Source of the DNA: Reticulitermes lucifugus
Taxonomy: Eukaryota > Arthropoda > Insecta > Blattodea > Rhinotermitidae
Assembly (NCBI GenBank): GCA_026260175.1
Contig: JAKCWW010001746.1
Span: 1-64,000, forward strand
Reading direction: 5' to 3'
DNA length: 64,000 bases
Every line of letters begins with the position of its first letter. Position 1 is the first letter of the stretch. The notes under the pieces are model-generated. The model was not told where the DNA came from, did not search any database, and saw only the letters and a program-made list of their open reading frames with translations. Both the position numbers and the translations under genes were made by a program. Shown piece after piece: positions 1 to 13,318 of the stretch.

Positions 1-3000
1 TGTTCTGGGCAACCACGATCTTTTCAAAATGGAATCACAAATTGGCAATTTATTTTAATGTTCGCTTTCTGCAGTTTCAATTGTAATTGCCGTTCTATGC
101 ACCATGTTATTGGGCACCTTGCAGATACGACGACGTTGCTAAAGCGCGTACTCAGTTGCCCTTCTCTCCTCCCTAACCTACCTTCCTACTGCACTATCTC
201 TAAAATGCCTTCAGTCACGTTACTATGTTTCCTGCCGGTGACCTGAACGGTAGATAAAATTAAGTTTCAGCCTTGATTCCAAATCCCTTTTTGGATGGGT
301 TTCAGTAGGTTAGCGTCCCATGTATGGTGGCGTGCGTAAGGATATATTTTGTGTTATATTAATTTAATCCACGACATCAACCAAGTATTTTGTTTTATTT
401 TTTTGTTGAAATAGCATGGTAATATGAATATAATATAAATAATGTACTCGAACAATTTTATTTTATCTTTATTCAATTTGTTGCTTATTTATCAAATTGT
501 TAATTTGTTGAACCGTGTCGTGAACGTTTACTTTGCACCCCTTCGGTTCTCCATCTATATTCCTCGTAAGGTTTAAAGGTACTGGAAGTAAAGAAAACAT
601 AAGCGTGCAAAGCATATTTTATTAGGTTGTGCACTCAAGGAAATTTTTTATTTTTTGAAGGCAAACGTTTTTTGACTACTACTTTAAAGGACAACTAAAG
701 AAACCAAAACTTAAATATAGGCTCTTTTTGTATAACACAGCAGTCTATACTTTAAAACTAAAATAGTCTATCATGCGATTAAATTAAAACGCAAAGCCAT
801 AACTTGTACGCACGCCTGTGACAGGAAGAGTGGTGACTATGTATTTGAATATTCTGAGGTTTTAAAGAAGAAAGAGGCGAAATGAAGATCAGGATAACAA
901 AAAAACAACACTTAAAAAGAGTGGATAATTTACACATGGAATCAAACCCCGCGTATATTCATTCCCTAAATTCGACAATAATCTGATACGAGAACTCTGT
1001 ATTAGTAAATTTGTATGAGTGTCTCTGCCCCTTTAGTTCGAATTAGTTTGTCGCGTTTTATAGGAAGTCGTAATAACGGAATTACATCAGTGCCTTCTTT
1101 AAAACTTCAAACCATGTACGTTGCTTTTAACAACTGCTTTAGAGAAGCCGCAAAAAATCTTAGATTTGAAAGTGTCTCTTGTCTTGCAAAACAAAATGTC
1201 CGGAAATTATACTTACCGAATCCGCTGCGGTGTACGTTGAAGAACGTGAGGATGATAAAATTTCGAATCAAGAGCAGAGATTTTTGCGGAAAACGCAGTT
1301 GCCGTTGGAAGCGCTAGAACAACTTGGTGTGGAAAAATAAGCGCATTTTTAGGTAAGATATTTTTTCGGTAAAACTTTTACAAAATAACACTCATCTCAA
1401 AGCTGGTCAACGAATTGAATGGTGGAATCCTTAGACGCGAATATTCGCATCGAACTACCACAATGGATTCAAAATTAATTACGTTATCTACGGTAATAAA
1501 CATGTCGACATTTTATTAAACGATATTTTTATATCAGTAGTAATCACAGAAAAGCGAAGTGGGTTTTATAGCTGCTTGGTTGCCTTTTATGTCTTTATTG
1601 TGTCTTGTTCTTATTTCCAACCGAATTTATGTAACCTCCACATATGATGTCATTATTCTTATATCTTTACACTAATTTCGTTACTGAATGACGCCATGGA
1701 GCAGAACGGTCTCGAGGAACTAAGAGTTTGTAAGCTAGAAAAGAAATTCACTGCAATCTACGGATATCGAAACTTCATTTCTGTGTTTACAACAGCCCGA
1801 AACGTATCTCTATCTCAGATCAGAGAAACCTAGTCCAGCCCAGGTACAAAACACTGTTTCTTTTTCAGATATAGTCTAATATAAGAACCCCATATATTCC
1901 TATGCCTCCCAAGTGGTCTCTTTCTTTTAGGTTTCCCCAGTTAAAAGCCATATGAAATTTTCTGAACCAATAGGGCCTTAAGAAATCCTCCCTTCTTATA
2001 CTCTTCCCTTTGATTAAACAAAATAATGTTTAGTGAGGGGCAGAAGTCTTGCGGCTCATTATGATCCAATTTTTTAAATCTCCCACTACTTCCTTAACTT
2101 ATCAAATGTGGCGCGTTCGCTTACAGATTCTTGGCATGGAAACGCAACACATATTTCCCTTTCTATTATTTACGTACACTTTTCATTGTTAACAAAACAC
2201 ACTTAGTTTTTCACTTAAAAGCCCATTATTTTCTTCCGATTTTAAGCAGATTGAATTCTCCCGACAGATTTTCATAAAAGCCCCAATATCAGATTTCACT
2301 TAAATCCGTCCAGTAGGAACCGCTGCTATGCGAAAGCGCCTAAAAACTGAATATTCACCTGACACAATCTCTTACTCTAATCAGATATAATACACTGTTT
2401 CTTTAATGGAAAGTAAGCTACAGACGTGTAATATATTATTGACTGTTAAAATAATAATTATTTTAATTAAGTTTGACTTATCTAATCTTCTTCTTGGTTA
2501 AATAATTTTACAGCTTTATACTTTCTATACATTTACATACTATATTTTAACTTACTTAATCAATATATTCGCTAATAAACACTTTAGTGTCATGTGACTT
2601 CAGAAGTTTGACGGAAGTACGAACATAATATATTGATCATAAGTGACGTTAGACTGTAGTGTGTTACTTTAAATTGGATCATGATCAGTGGATGTGGAAC
2701 TAGAAAAATGTCTAAATTTGACTTTATCATGAGTAATTTTAGCCAAATCCTGTACCCAGTATGCATAGCAGTTAATAAATGTAAATTGATATGGTATTTA
2801 ATCATATAATAGCTTTTTGCGTAACACTTAGCTACGAATTTCAGCTTAAGGTTAGTAAAAAATCAATGTTCAGCATTATCGTATCCAATAGAATTTAATA
2901 TATATATATATATGGGTAGAGTACAATAAAATAAAAACGGCGATAGGGCGTCGTATGTTGGATTGCTTCATTGAGTAATTTATGTATCCATGTAAATTGT

Positions 3001-4080
3001 ACTGTGTTTGTTATGTTGTTTTAATAAATTGCATTACCGGGTAATAAATGATTACAAACAAATATAGGAGTAAATACGCATGTAAATGAAAATTCAGCAC
3101 GAAGGAGAGCACACAACTCTTTTATCATTATACAGATCTGAATTACAGGGTTATTTTGATGAATACTTGCATTTGTTTCAGTATTCTGTATTGTTCTTCT
3201 TTCGACGTTCGTCAGATAACGAAATGGTTCGTAATGCAGGCATTAATATCCCTTCATTGTGAGTTAAAAGAAAATAATGGTAGATCTTTATGTATAATAT
3301 TTAAAAACTGTTAATTTATATAAGCTTTTTATCAGTTAGTCTGTTTATTTTAACATACCTGAAAAAATGAGAAGTCCAGGCAACAGGCTGGATGGTACCT
3401 TCACAGTTAATCAGTTTGTTTCTTTTAATACCTTGCCATTGTTATTGAATAAGAATGCATTAAAACGACATAAAAATGTTCGCTATTTTCCAAAATCCGT
3501 AGAGATAACTGCTGGGAGTGTGCTTTAAAGTGGCCCATGATCGATTCCACCAGTGCTTTCTAATTCCCTATTCGCAGTATTCTTTCCTTCAGTTTACAAA
3601 AGAAATAACATTAGTGCACAGTCATGGCATCGTACTTATACCTCCGTCCGCAATATTTAACTTCGAAACTGCTTTCGATTAATCTTTAAAACGGTACATA
3701 TATACGAGCAGCCTTTACCTTGAATGCTTTAATTGTAGGCAAAGTGTAATTAAATTCTGAACTGCATTGGGACGGATCAAATTTTATTGTTATTCTGAGA
3801 AGCAATTTATTTTACAAAATATACGTACGTTTCAAAATAAACCATAAGTCATTTATACCAATATGATGTGTAGACTCTTTCCAGGAAAATGCAGCGATGA
3901 TGTGTTTAATTTACATACTACTGCTTCTATAGGGACAACCAAAAAGGGATTTAGAGAAGTTATATGCTCAACAACGGAAAGTGTAAGATCCTCTAGAAGA
4001 AAAATTCGTTGCATCCGAATATTAAAGTGGGAAAGGGGAATTGCAGTAAAACAATATCAAGAAATGTATGTCAGATACTA
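1..4080. other. No recognisable gene, AT-rich
   Basis: I read this stretch in all frames and found nothing I can name. Frames are short (the best is about 100 codons near 1015-1317) and show no domain, signal peptide or family motif. It holds a short TA dinucleotide run at about 2899-2913. It is best treated as intergenic or intronic DNA. Confidence 0.6.
2899..2913. repeat. (TA)n microsatellite
   Basis: An uninterrupted TA dinucleotide run of about seven units in AT-rich DNA. Ordinary simple repeat. Confidence 0.8.
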
Positions 4081-4084
4081 AGAG

Positions 4085-4320
4085 AAATTTGGTTGGCACA
4101 TTTTATATGGATCAGAGTGTTAAATTAAACTGGATCAAGGGGAGATAAGAAGTGTGAACTTGGAAGAGGAGTTAGACAAGGATGCTGTTTTGCACCGATT
4201 CTATTCAAATTCTACAGCGAATACCTTACCAGGGAAACTCTCGAATTATTTGGAGATTTCAAATTAGGAGGACAAGTAATACGCCCTGTGAAATCTGCAG
4301 ATGACCTTGTGTCGGCAAAT
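4085..4320 (+). pseudogene. LINE reverse transcriptase fragment
   Basis: A frame starting near 4150 reads ELGRGVRQGCCFAPILFKFY and then, about 30 residues on, GGQVIRPVKSADDLVSA. These match the non-LTR retrotransposon palm: the G-R-G-V-R-Q-G-C block (motif B region) followed by the catalytic A/Y-x-D-D box (motif C), here S-A-D-D. Just upstream, in a shifted frame, the sequence around YGSEC resembles the L-Y-x-x-Q-S stretch that precedes motif B in many insect LINEs. Neither the fingers nor an endonuclease is recognisable, and the flanks decay quickly. It is a dead internal scrap. The clade cannot be fixed from so short a piece. Confidence 0.75.
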
Positions 4321-4399
4321 GGCATTTTAAATCAAGGTGCTTTACGTGATAACAACTTAATATTTTTCTCAGTTCGAAAGGGGCCACCAAAGCCAAAGA

Positions 4400-5140
4400 A
4401 AGTGAAAAGTAAGAAGTGATAATATCATAGATAAGATGAGTTCGCATTTAATGCCAGGAATATACTCATGTAATATTTATTTACAGAACATTTTTAAACA
4501 TTCAGTGTTATTAACAACATAATCTCTTCCACAGAGAGGTTTTATCCGTGCAGTGTGCATTCTATTCAAATTCCTATTAAATGAATAAATGAGGCAAACT
4601 AAATTATATGTAGGAAACATTATATTATGTCTCTGGTTGTGCAGCAAGGATGCATTCCTGCATTGCAAGGATAAGATGGTCTGTGCGGAATAAATTTTTT
4701 AAGGGAACGTGGCTCAAGGTTATAAGCAATTTATTTAATTTAAATAGTGAGAAAATTTCGGATTCTCCTTGAATAATTTTAGTTTAGATAATAGAACTTT
4801 AAGATTGTTCGTTACAAAACAGCAGCATGTATCTATATTGACCTTTCGGCTTTACAACAAAAATTATTACGACTGAAGCTGGACCTGGAAAACCTTGTAA
4901 AACTGAACTTCATAAATATGCAAGATTAAATTATTCAGGGAAATATGACACGAAGTTTTCTGATCATTAATTATTCTTTGGGCGGACATGATTTTTCACT
5001 TTCTCCATTTTGGTGTAAATTAGCTTATATAAATATTTGAAAATTATATTTAAGAATATGAAATAAGGACTTCTTTAATTTTATGCAAGAAGCTACTCGA
5101 TTCAAGGAATCATAATGCCTTCAACGTCAGGGTTAAACAT
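4400..5140. other. No recognisable gene
   Basis: AT-rich sequence with no frame, motif or repeat that I can name. Confidence 0.5.
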
Positions 5141-5200
5141 TCGACTGTTTGACACTGAAGAAGAAGGAAATACGGCCTTACGAAATGTCCGTACGCATTT
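5140..5200 (+). ncRNA. Hammerhead-like motif, PLE-type relic
   Basis: The core box CTGAAGA lies at 5155-5161 and GAAAT at 5182-5186. They are separated by a short hairpin in which AAGG can pair with CCTT. This matches the CUGANGA / stem II / GAAA layout of hammerhead ribozymes, which are known from the terminal repeats of Penelope-like elements. The outer stems I and III are not clear and no reverse transcriptase lies next to it. I read it as the worn end of a PLE copy, and self-cleavage today is doubtful. Confidence 0.4.
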
Positions 5201-6220
5201 GGCAGTCGACATGGCTTACTAACTTAGAAGCTTTGAATTTTCAAAAACACCGTTTTGATAACGTCAAATGTAACAAGATTTTTCTTAATTGTATTGGACT
5301 ACATGTTAAGGCTTTGAATCATAGTTGTTGCAACATACATATCGCTTTTGAATAATGTAAAACTCTGTTTCTCTGTTTGTGTTTGTGATTTTCTCAGTGA
5401 ACAATGATTTATTTCCCCATGCAACCTAAACAGATTGATCTTCTTAAAGTAGTCGCAGCGTTTTTACTGTTATATACGAGCTACAGCTTACGCAGATATC
5501 TCATTTATCCCCTGATATACGTTATAGTCCATGAGGTTCACTTCTATATCATCAATTCATTGAGTAGGCCTACTTTCTTGTGAAATTGAAAAGTTCTGGA
5601 AAGGCAGTTCAGAAGAAGAAGCACAAATACTTTGACCATAATCATACACAATTTCTTATTATTAATGTTGCAGAAAAGCAGCCATAAACGATTTCCAGAA
5701 ACAGCATAGAAACATGAAAATAAACGGCTACGTCAAATAACAACCTACAAGCAAACACACACAAAAAGATATCTCTTGCAGCGTGCATGAAACCCATAAA
5801 CCTCAAGTTTTAAAAAATTGAGATAATGCTATCTCTGTGTTAGCTGATCAAATACCTATCACCTCTCAAAACAGGAAAATATTAGGTAGCGCCTACAGTG
5901 AAGTACAGGTGCAAGTACCCTGCAGTAATTCTTTCCAGAGTAGCGATTTATATGCATGAAACCTCGATTTACTCGGAAAGAGGTACGTGTGGGTTATGGT
6001 TTTCATGCACGGAGACACAAATTATCATATAAAAATTAAGGTGATAAATAAATATCATATGTAATTACGGAACGATTGTGAGCAGTCACTTTGTAAAATT
6101 ATAAGCTTTGGATTTGTCCTAGGAAGAAGAGTAGTTTTCAAGAGAAGAAAACACTTAGCCCATTCTAAGATTTAATAAACAAAAACACACCTAAGAGACG
6201 CCTCGTAACACATTCATTCA
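5201..6220. other. No recognisable gene
   Basis: No named feature seen. Frames are short on both strands. Confidence 0.5.
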
Positions 6221-6224
6221 TTTC

Positions 6225-6590
6225 GTAGTCTCCCTTGCGACATGTCCATAGCCTATTCCAAAGCGTGTTGCTCAAAGAGTGCGATTTAATGTTGCCTCTT
6301 CTAATTTCCAAGATCCTCTGGTTTCCGTAAGGTCATCCAGTAGCTGCTTAAGTTTCTTCCTCGTTTCTCCTCACGTCTATCCTTCCCTCTCTCTTTCCTT
6401 CAATAACGTGTTTTAGAAGGCAGTTCCTAAGCAACAGGCGATCAATCCAGTTAGCCATCTTTCGTTTTTTTTGTATGTAAGGTATTCCTTTTCTCCTTGA
6501 CGCTGTGTAATACTTCTTCATTTTTCATAAGATCAGTCTAACTGATCTTCTCCATCCTTCCCCAGCACCACATTTCAAAACTTTCAAGTT
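6225..6590 (-). pseudogene. LINE C-terminal fragment
   Basis: Read on the minus strand from about 6590, the sequence gives LESFEMWCWGRMEKI, then EVLHSVKEKRN, then a basic stretch and a degraded tail ending near 6225. This is the conserved C-terminal end of a common insect endonuclease/reverse-transcriptase LINE, whose consensus I recall as beginning LESFEMWCWRRMEKISW and ending in an R-F-G box. Several stops and frame shifts break it and no upstream reverse transcriptase is present, so it is a 5'-truncated dead insertion. It belongs to a different family from the tails at 16, 41, 44 and 60 kb, which end in a D-W-I-x-L-A-Q-D-R type box. A perfect 8-bp hairpin, AGATCAGT with its complement, lies inside it at about 6529-6547. 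Confidence 0.75.
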
Positions 6591-6599
6591 ATTTATCGA

Positions 6600-9360
6600 A
6601 TTGTGCAAGTTTCAGCACTATGCGAAACTATGCTACAAATGTAGCATTTCATTCATTTCTTCCTTAAATTTAATTCTAGTTTACTGGTGAAAAGAGTTTC
6701 TGCTTAGCACTAATGCTTATGTGTGGTTTTGTAAGACCGTGTAATCCAGATACAATAGATTCTTCCGTGTAGTACTTAATTTTTAACCAAAAGCAACTAG
6801 ATGTTTAAAAACGTCAGTGAGGAAAGGGAAACCCTCGTATAACAAGGCAAGACATGGGGCACTGTTTCCTCAGAGAGTATGCAATGAGATGCCTAATCAC
6901 GGGGCAGTGAATGAAAAAGTTCGAAATTTTTAATTTTGTTTCTTTTCAGTACATCATAGTGCCTAGCACTGACTGTAAGATAAATATAACAATTACTTGA
7001 CGCGTTACTTCCAATTCATCTTGCGGGGTGTTGTAGCAGGGAAGCCTGCGTTCAAATCCAAAAACTTCTTTCCCCTTATGAAAAGTGGAGTGACTTTATA
7101 TCACTCAATGTGATAATTAGTTTTTGTAGAGAGAAAGCAATTGTGGGCAGGTTTTTAGGAATAGATTGCTTTAATTCTTAAGCGATGCGGCTGAAAGAGC
7201 CTGGGATACATACTTAGTGTTGTGTATGTCACGAGGAATTAACCGTCCATCCATTAGAACGTCAGAAACTTGCTACGCCCATAAACTTTCTGGTGTGAGG
7301 GTCCTCAGCTTCCCACGCACAAACAAAATTACAAATAAGGGTATGGCGGTCAAGAGCCCAGATCAGATACCCTCCCCACAACGCGACTAAGCTTCGCGCC
7401 ATATTGGCGACCAGTTTTTATGAAGCGTACTGTAGTTGTTTTGGTTTCAAAGAGAAAGGATGCAAATTTATTTTCAGAAATTAACTTGTTAAATTTCATA
7501 TTTTCGGACTTCATACATGGTACCGTAGATAGTCGTAGTAAAATGAGTGATGTTGACCTAAATTCATTACCTACCCAAATTTCTGCGGATAGTACAACTT
7601 AATCACATGTTACGGCAGTAGTAATAAATGTGTGTGTGCAGGTACAGCACTGTATGACTTACACATTTATAGATGCGACTGTATGAACTCAGAGATCGAC
7701 CTGTACCCTACAATACAGAAATACATATATCAGACTGATATGAAGGTTTTCTTTGTGTGTGATTGATTTTTGGAGCCCGATGTTTACGCTCCTTTGATTA
7801 ATATCGAGCACGTAAATTTCGCTTAGTGTAACTCATCTCTGCACTGAACTGTTAGCCGGCGTTTCACTATCCACCTATAGCCACTACCCGACTTGTATTA
7901 ATACCATCTCGTAGGACAGTTAGCTGCTGGTGCCTGAAGGATGTCGTATGGTATTGGTTGTTGTGGATGTGCGGGTACAACTGGTAGCAACACTATCGCC
8001 GGTTCAGTGCCCAGGGTTACTGCAACTAAGAAGCCAGTCCACCACGGCAAGGTGGAGACGTCACTGGAGGGGCCTAACATATAAGATATGAAAATGTCAT
8101 TGTCCTAGTTTTGCACGATTAAAGAAATGCAGATAACAAAAACACAGGAAGTGCTGCGGAATGCCTTCAATTTATTGGTATCAGTAGAAGTCATTTGATG
8201 ACATAAAAAATAATAATAATAGTGGTGTATTTTTGCCTTTCTTTCCGCAAAGAAAGTCTGATTTTTTCTCCTCAGTATTCATTGATGTTCGTTTATTTAC
8301 ACGTTGTCCTTTGCTCGTTTAATGAACTGAAAGTAGCCTCGTTCAAATAGCGCACAGGCAGTTTGACAGAATAAGTTATGTTGCTGTGTATCTGTAGTGA
8401 CATATCTGAAAAATTTGTTGGGAAGGAAGTGTTCTGCAGTTTGACGCAAACCTTAAGTTCTCCGGATTTTAAGACATCTGACACCAATTACTTAATATAT
8501 ATGTATATATATACATAAAGCATAACCATTGTTCACAAAATATCTGCGTTAGCCATACACGATCGTCCGATCCACAATGCTGTGCTACTTAAGCCTGAAT
8601 TACAGATGCTAAATGTGAGAAGAGAGGCGTTGTAAAAAGAACAAACTGACACTTATACATATGTATTGTTTTGATTATTGAATCAAAGTTCTGACTCGGA
8701 ATTTTTTATAGCTTTCGGTGGGAGAAACGTAATTCGCAGATTTCTGGACTGCCGCCAATTTTCCATCGAATCACGTTAATCACATTCAGACAATGTGGCT
8801 CAAGTCTGCAGATATGCAATTCTGCTGCTTTTTTCCATTTTTCAGTTTCTTCTTTCTTCTATTGGACAAACTGTTTTGGCATTCTCTTTTCCATTTTAGT
8901 TTCTTTGTTCGTAGGCCCATTTCGTACTAGTAATCTCTTCACACTCCCTTCAACGCTGTCAAACTCTTTCCCTTGGGACGTAAGAAAACGTAAAGTATTT
9001 CAAGACGAAAAATAAAAGGTAAGAAATCTCCTTTAGGGACTTTAAATTGATGGTGGTTTATTTTTAAGTATCCTACCATGTTAACATTTTTCGAGTTAAA
9101 CAGCGTTCGCTGCTTAATGGAGCCAAGTTACATGAGGTTGGGCAGAATTTTCGAAAGATTTTCTCACTTTGTTTTTAGCAGTCACAGACGTATATCACAA
9201 CAGGCATTCTGTTCCGTACCAATGAGGTTCCAGTGTAGACGGCATACATAAAGGGATAAACTTAAATATTATAGAATTAATTTGGAGGGACTGGTTTGAA
9301 CTAATCTAGCTCTAGGTGACTAGCTGAACACTATCAAATTCTGAAAAAGGACTCTACTGT
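6600..9360. other. No recognisable gene; GC-richer patch at 7.9 kb
   Basis: Most of this stretch is unassigned. The patch at about 7890-8085 is clearly GC-richer than its surroundings and looks like a repeat fragment, but I cannot name its family. A TA/GTA-rich simple run sits near 8494-8517. No gene is supported. Confidence 0.45.
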
Positions 9361-9361
9361 A

Positions 9362-9570
9362 CAGGTTGATGTAGTGGTAAATCTCTGGATTTGCATTGGA
9401 GAAATACTAGGTCAAATCTCATGGAGGACAACTTCCTTCCCGTCTGAAATTTTTTCTCTAGGAAAATGCCGGGTTAGAAGATGTAACTCAATTTTGCCGC
9501 GAGCGTTTTCTTCGCAATCAGATTCAACATTCCTCGCATTATCGTGTGATTTACTGACACTGACGTAAGA
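9362..9570 (+). repeat. Worn tRNA-derived SINE, tentative
   Basis: A box A-like stretch (TGATGTAGTGGTAAATC) near 9367 is followed about 45 bp later by a box B-like GGTCAAATC. That is the internal promoter layout of a tRNA-derived SINE head. The body that follows is degraded and no terminal duplication is evident. Confidence 0.4.
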
Positions 9571-9879
9571 TTAACCAGAAGGAAAATACCACTCTACTCT
9601 ACGGAGCTGGTCAGTGCGCATATTGGTTTCACAAATCTGCGGCTTTCAATATTACACCTAAATTTTGCCAACCAACAGTCGAGGATGTGTTTGGGGGGCT
9701 TCCACCATCTCACGTAAATTTCCTACCGTAACATTTAATGTCAGTCGCGTGAGATCGAACTAACTGGTTGGTTTCGACTGTTTGAATTTCTCCGGAGCCT
9801 TGAGTTCAGGCTGTACTCTATGTTTAAAAAACGTTTGTACTATACATATGTATTCAGTCATTATAATATGAGGCAGGGA

Positions 9880-10125
9880 GAGGTTCGATATTCCCTCCAC
9901 TAGAATTCCTGTCCAGGATGGATTACTAGCAGACGCAAACGTCTGTGGATTACATCTGAAACACCTTCCTACCTGAAGTTAGTGATGTCAGAAGAGGTCG
10001 TTTTCCATGGTTTGCGTCGTAATGTCCCCCTCCAGATTAACGAATGATGACTCAATCAAGGACTGAATAGGGCAAGAATGGCCTAATTGACATTTTCCCG
10101 GGGTACTAGAACAAAACCCTATTCC
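9880..10125. repeat. Unclassified GC-richer repeat-like patch
   Basis: A stretch of balanced composition stands out from AT-rich flanks. It contains a GGTTCGATATTCC box B-like sequence near 9891 and a short hairpin, CAGACG-CAAA-CGTCTG, near 9933-9948. It may be an old SINE, but I cannot align it to the families elsewhere in the window. Confidence 0.3.
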
Positions 10126-10129
10126 GTTT

Positions 10130-12970
10130 TTTTGCGTGTTTTTTACTTACTCAAAGAATAAAATCTCTTCATGGTTCCACAGCGACCTTCCGTCTTGCTA
10201 AATTTATATTCATCTACTGCTGGGCCTTCGCGTACATATTCAGACTACAATATCACAGTTGTTTCGGCCTTCAAAAATAATTACTGGAATTTTATAACAA
10301 TATTAGCTCTTGATTCATCATAAATTGTACTAAAATATAATATATAAAATTATCTCCAATTTCTGCTGTTTACCAATACTTCCAAAATCTGCTGCATTAC
10401 ACGAAAGTTATAATTTATGTCCCCAAATCGAAAAAGGCAGAGGTGTCTTATACAAAATTTAGTCAGATTTATGTAAGTGTATTTACCATGCAACATGAAA
10501 GAATTACCTCGTGAATAGCTGACCGCCTTCTCCAATGTCTGTATCATTCTTCCACAGTATATTCAACTATTCCGATGTTGCGAATCAACACGTGTGTCAG
10601 AGCCATTTCTTATGATATGGACACGACTGTACTGTGACTACTGGGCGCAAATGCAGTCACGTTCCAGTTATTATGGTTAGAAGTATAACGAGCAGGGTGG
10701 AAACACATCTACAGAATGCTAGGAATTCAGTGATTCCTGCAGGGACTATAATCCAATCATGGTTAAGAGCTGGAATTACGTTATGGAAATTTTCCAGTAC
10801 GTACAGAAGATATTGTATGCCACAAGGAAGTTGTATGCACAATGCGACTTATGATTGACTTAGGAAGCATGCTGTCATTCTATTAAAATAAGTGCTTTAT
10901 TTATTTAAGGTTAATGGAGCTCTTCTGCCATAGTTCAGAAAAATAGAGTAGGTAATTCAAGAATGCCTATATAGACATTTGTTAGATTCTTGGTGTCAAA
11001 ATGTGTGTAAAATAAAGGTATCACACATTTTTTAATATTTTAGTTTCTCGAAATTTGATATCATGTAAGTCTCAAAGATGATAATAAAGGAAGCCACGAT
11101 CTTCAAAAACATTTTTTTTCGCCTAAAAGAGTGCAAGATGTCACCACAGAGTAAAGAGTAACAGTGTCGAAAACCTGAAAACATATAACAGTACTTACCT
11201 TTCAGTTTATTTTTTGAATTTTCGTTTATAGTTCTTTTAACGATGTTATCAAAAGCCCAGTCTACCTAGAATCGAATGGTAGAGCAATTATTCCATAATG
11301 AATGGGAAAGAGTGTCGAAGAATATAGTCATTCTCCGGAATTTAACTTTTGAGAAGAAGAAAATCAGCGCAAAATCTGTCAGGATAGCCAACCTCCGGAT
11401 CTAAATTTGACACTTCGGTAATTCCGACTAAGTAGGAGAAATGCAATCTACGAGACCACGACTTCCGGTACTTTTAGTGTACATTCTAACATTGTATTCT
11501 GTATTGACGAATATTTTCCATGCTACAAAACTAAAATATTCCTTCAGATGTAAAGGCTTGTGTTTTCTTATGCAACACTTAGTTCATTACCGTGTTGAGA
11601 GACTTCGGTCATTGAGTTCTAACCCCAAACAATTACACAAGCCCTCAAGTTGCTACTCTATTTATATAACAACAATTCCGATGTTATGACAGGACAGTCC
11701 ATTTTCACCTTCCGTACTTATTAGCGGGCCTCAGAATAATATTTTTTCCACTTTACCAGTAGAAGTATCTGCTCTGCGCTGCCTCATAAGTTTACAGACA
11801 TTTATTAATTTCAATACGCTCTGTTCTTATGTATGAAAACTGTAAAAATTATGCGACTTAACTTTTGATAAATTATTGGAGGGTAGTGGCGATAAAGAAC
11901 AACACGATTTCATTCTTGGTAAAGTCTCAAGCAATGGTAAAAGAAACGTTCATCCTTTTTGTCCGGAACAATGAGGTCTCCATAATTAATGAACATGCCG
12001 GTTGATGGCTGTGATAGATACTGTATCGCGGGTTACGCTAAAAACTTCGATAAAAACATTTCCAATAATTTAACACAAGACGTTCTCAGATTATCCCTGC
12101 TGAATTGTTGCGCAGTGTATTTCTTTAGATTTGTACCAAAAGTTAGGAAGATCCTCCTAATTCTAACGGCTTTCTCTGAAATGCTTGCAGCTCTCTACAA
12201 AAATACGCCGTGTTATAAACCAAATATCAGCACCTTAAGCACCTCAAGTCTCATAAAATTTGTCCTTGTCTCAGGGAGAATTTTCTCTTTAAATTCGGAC
12301 AAGCAGCTAACTTTACAACTCTCCATCCACGAAGATTCTTCTACCACTTTAAGTAAAGAAGACAGGCTGAAGTATGTTCATTCTGATTTCCTTCTACTTA
12401 AGGCAGGGTAGAATGAATACCAGGAAGCAAGGAAAGTTATGAACATAACAGAAAGCCTTTACATATATCTCCACAACATATTACACTATCAATCCCTGAA
12501 AAAAACAGAGGCGAAGAAAATAGTACCTTACAACTGATACACCACTTATATTACACTCATGCGAGAAACAACTCCCTGTTCATAATACAGTTATTTGAAA
12601 ACACCACAGTCACAGCCGTATGTAAAAATTACACTATATTACATTAATTGGCTCACCATTACAAATGATTGAGTACATGTATTGAAACTTACAGTGTGAC
12701 TACTTTCGTTGTGCACAGATAGCTTGATATTATCAGTTTAATTTAGTAATATATGTAATCAATGATAATAAAAGCAACGCTTTTTACACAAACTGCAAAA
12801 GGAAAAATGAATTACAGAATCGCCATGCGCCAGTCAAAATTCATGATTCTAAATTGTTATCGAGATAGAACTGTTTCATTCTGCAAATAAAATAGCATTA
12901 CGAGTGGTAATATATAAAGAGAATTGCGTACTGTTAAATGTATTTTAATTTAATGCTTAACTGAAAAATT
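10130..12970. other. No recognisable gene
   Basis: This contains the longest uninterrupted frame of the window (11989-12411, 140 codons), but its composition and lack of motifs give no support for a protein. Nothing else is recognised. Confidence 0.45.
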
Positions 12971-12974
12971 TGCT

Positions 12975-13318
12975 ACAGATTACAATAAATGTTCGAAAAT
13001 CCAACTTCGAACCTCAATGCAATTTGCAACTCGTGTACGAAGACCGCGAGTTGTTCGGTTTCAGTTGATTTTTTATTTTTTATGTGGGTAGGAGCATCCA
13101 AAATGCGAGCGAACAATTCGTCTTTGTATACACCGTTCTTTTTAAATTTTGCTCTTCATCGAACCCAATTACAAAAATCTAATGGAGTAAGATCTGGAGA
13201 ATCAGACACCTCTATCTCCCTAACCATTCACATACATATTCATATTAACCTCTTTCTCACAATGACCAAAACTATCACCTCCCAGAATATTGGCCTTTCC
13301 TCCTGAATCACCCTATAT
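12975..13318 (-). mobile_element. Deleted IS630/Tc1/mariner-like transposon
   Basis: On the minus strand, from 13203 downwards, the frame reads DSPDLTPLDFCNWV and continues through YKDELFARILDAP to a C-terminal F-S-N-I-Y box near 12985. The S-P-D-L-T-P-L-D-F block with following tryptophan marks the end of a DDE/D transposase of the IS630-Tc1/mariner superfamily. The I-F-E-H-L-like tail is that of a family common in insects. Just upstream, the terminal sequence TATAGGGTGATTCAGGAGGA (minus strand, ending near 13317) looks like the 5' terminal repeat. Only about 100 bp separate it from the C-terminal part, so the helix-turn-helix and most of the catalytic domain are deleted. One in-frame stop lies after N-W-V-R. 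No matching 3' end was found. Confidence 0.7.

Noticed and set aside
7420-7602. 60-codon frame downstream of a GCGCCATATTGG promoter-like word
   Set aside because: The word could be a YY1-type site, but the frame has no motif and there is no further support for a promoter.
11989-12411. Longest open frame of the window, 140 codons, plus strand
   Set aside because: No domain, signal peptide or recognisable family. A frame this long is not surprising once in 64 kb read in six frames.
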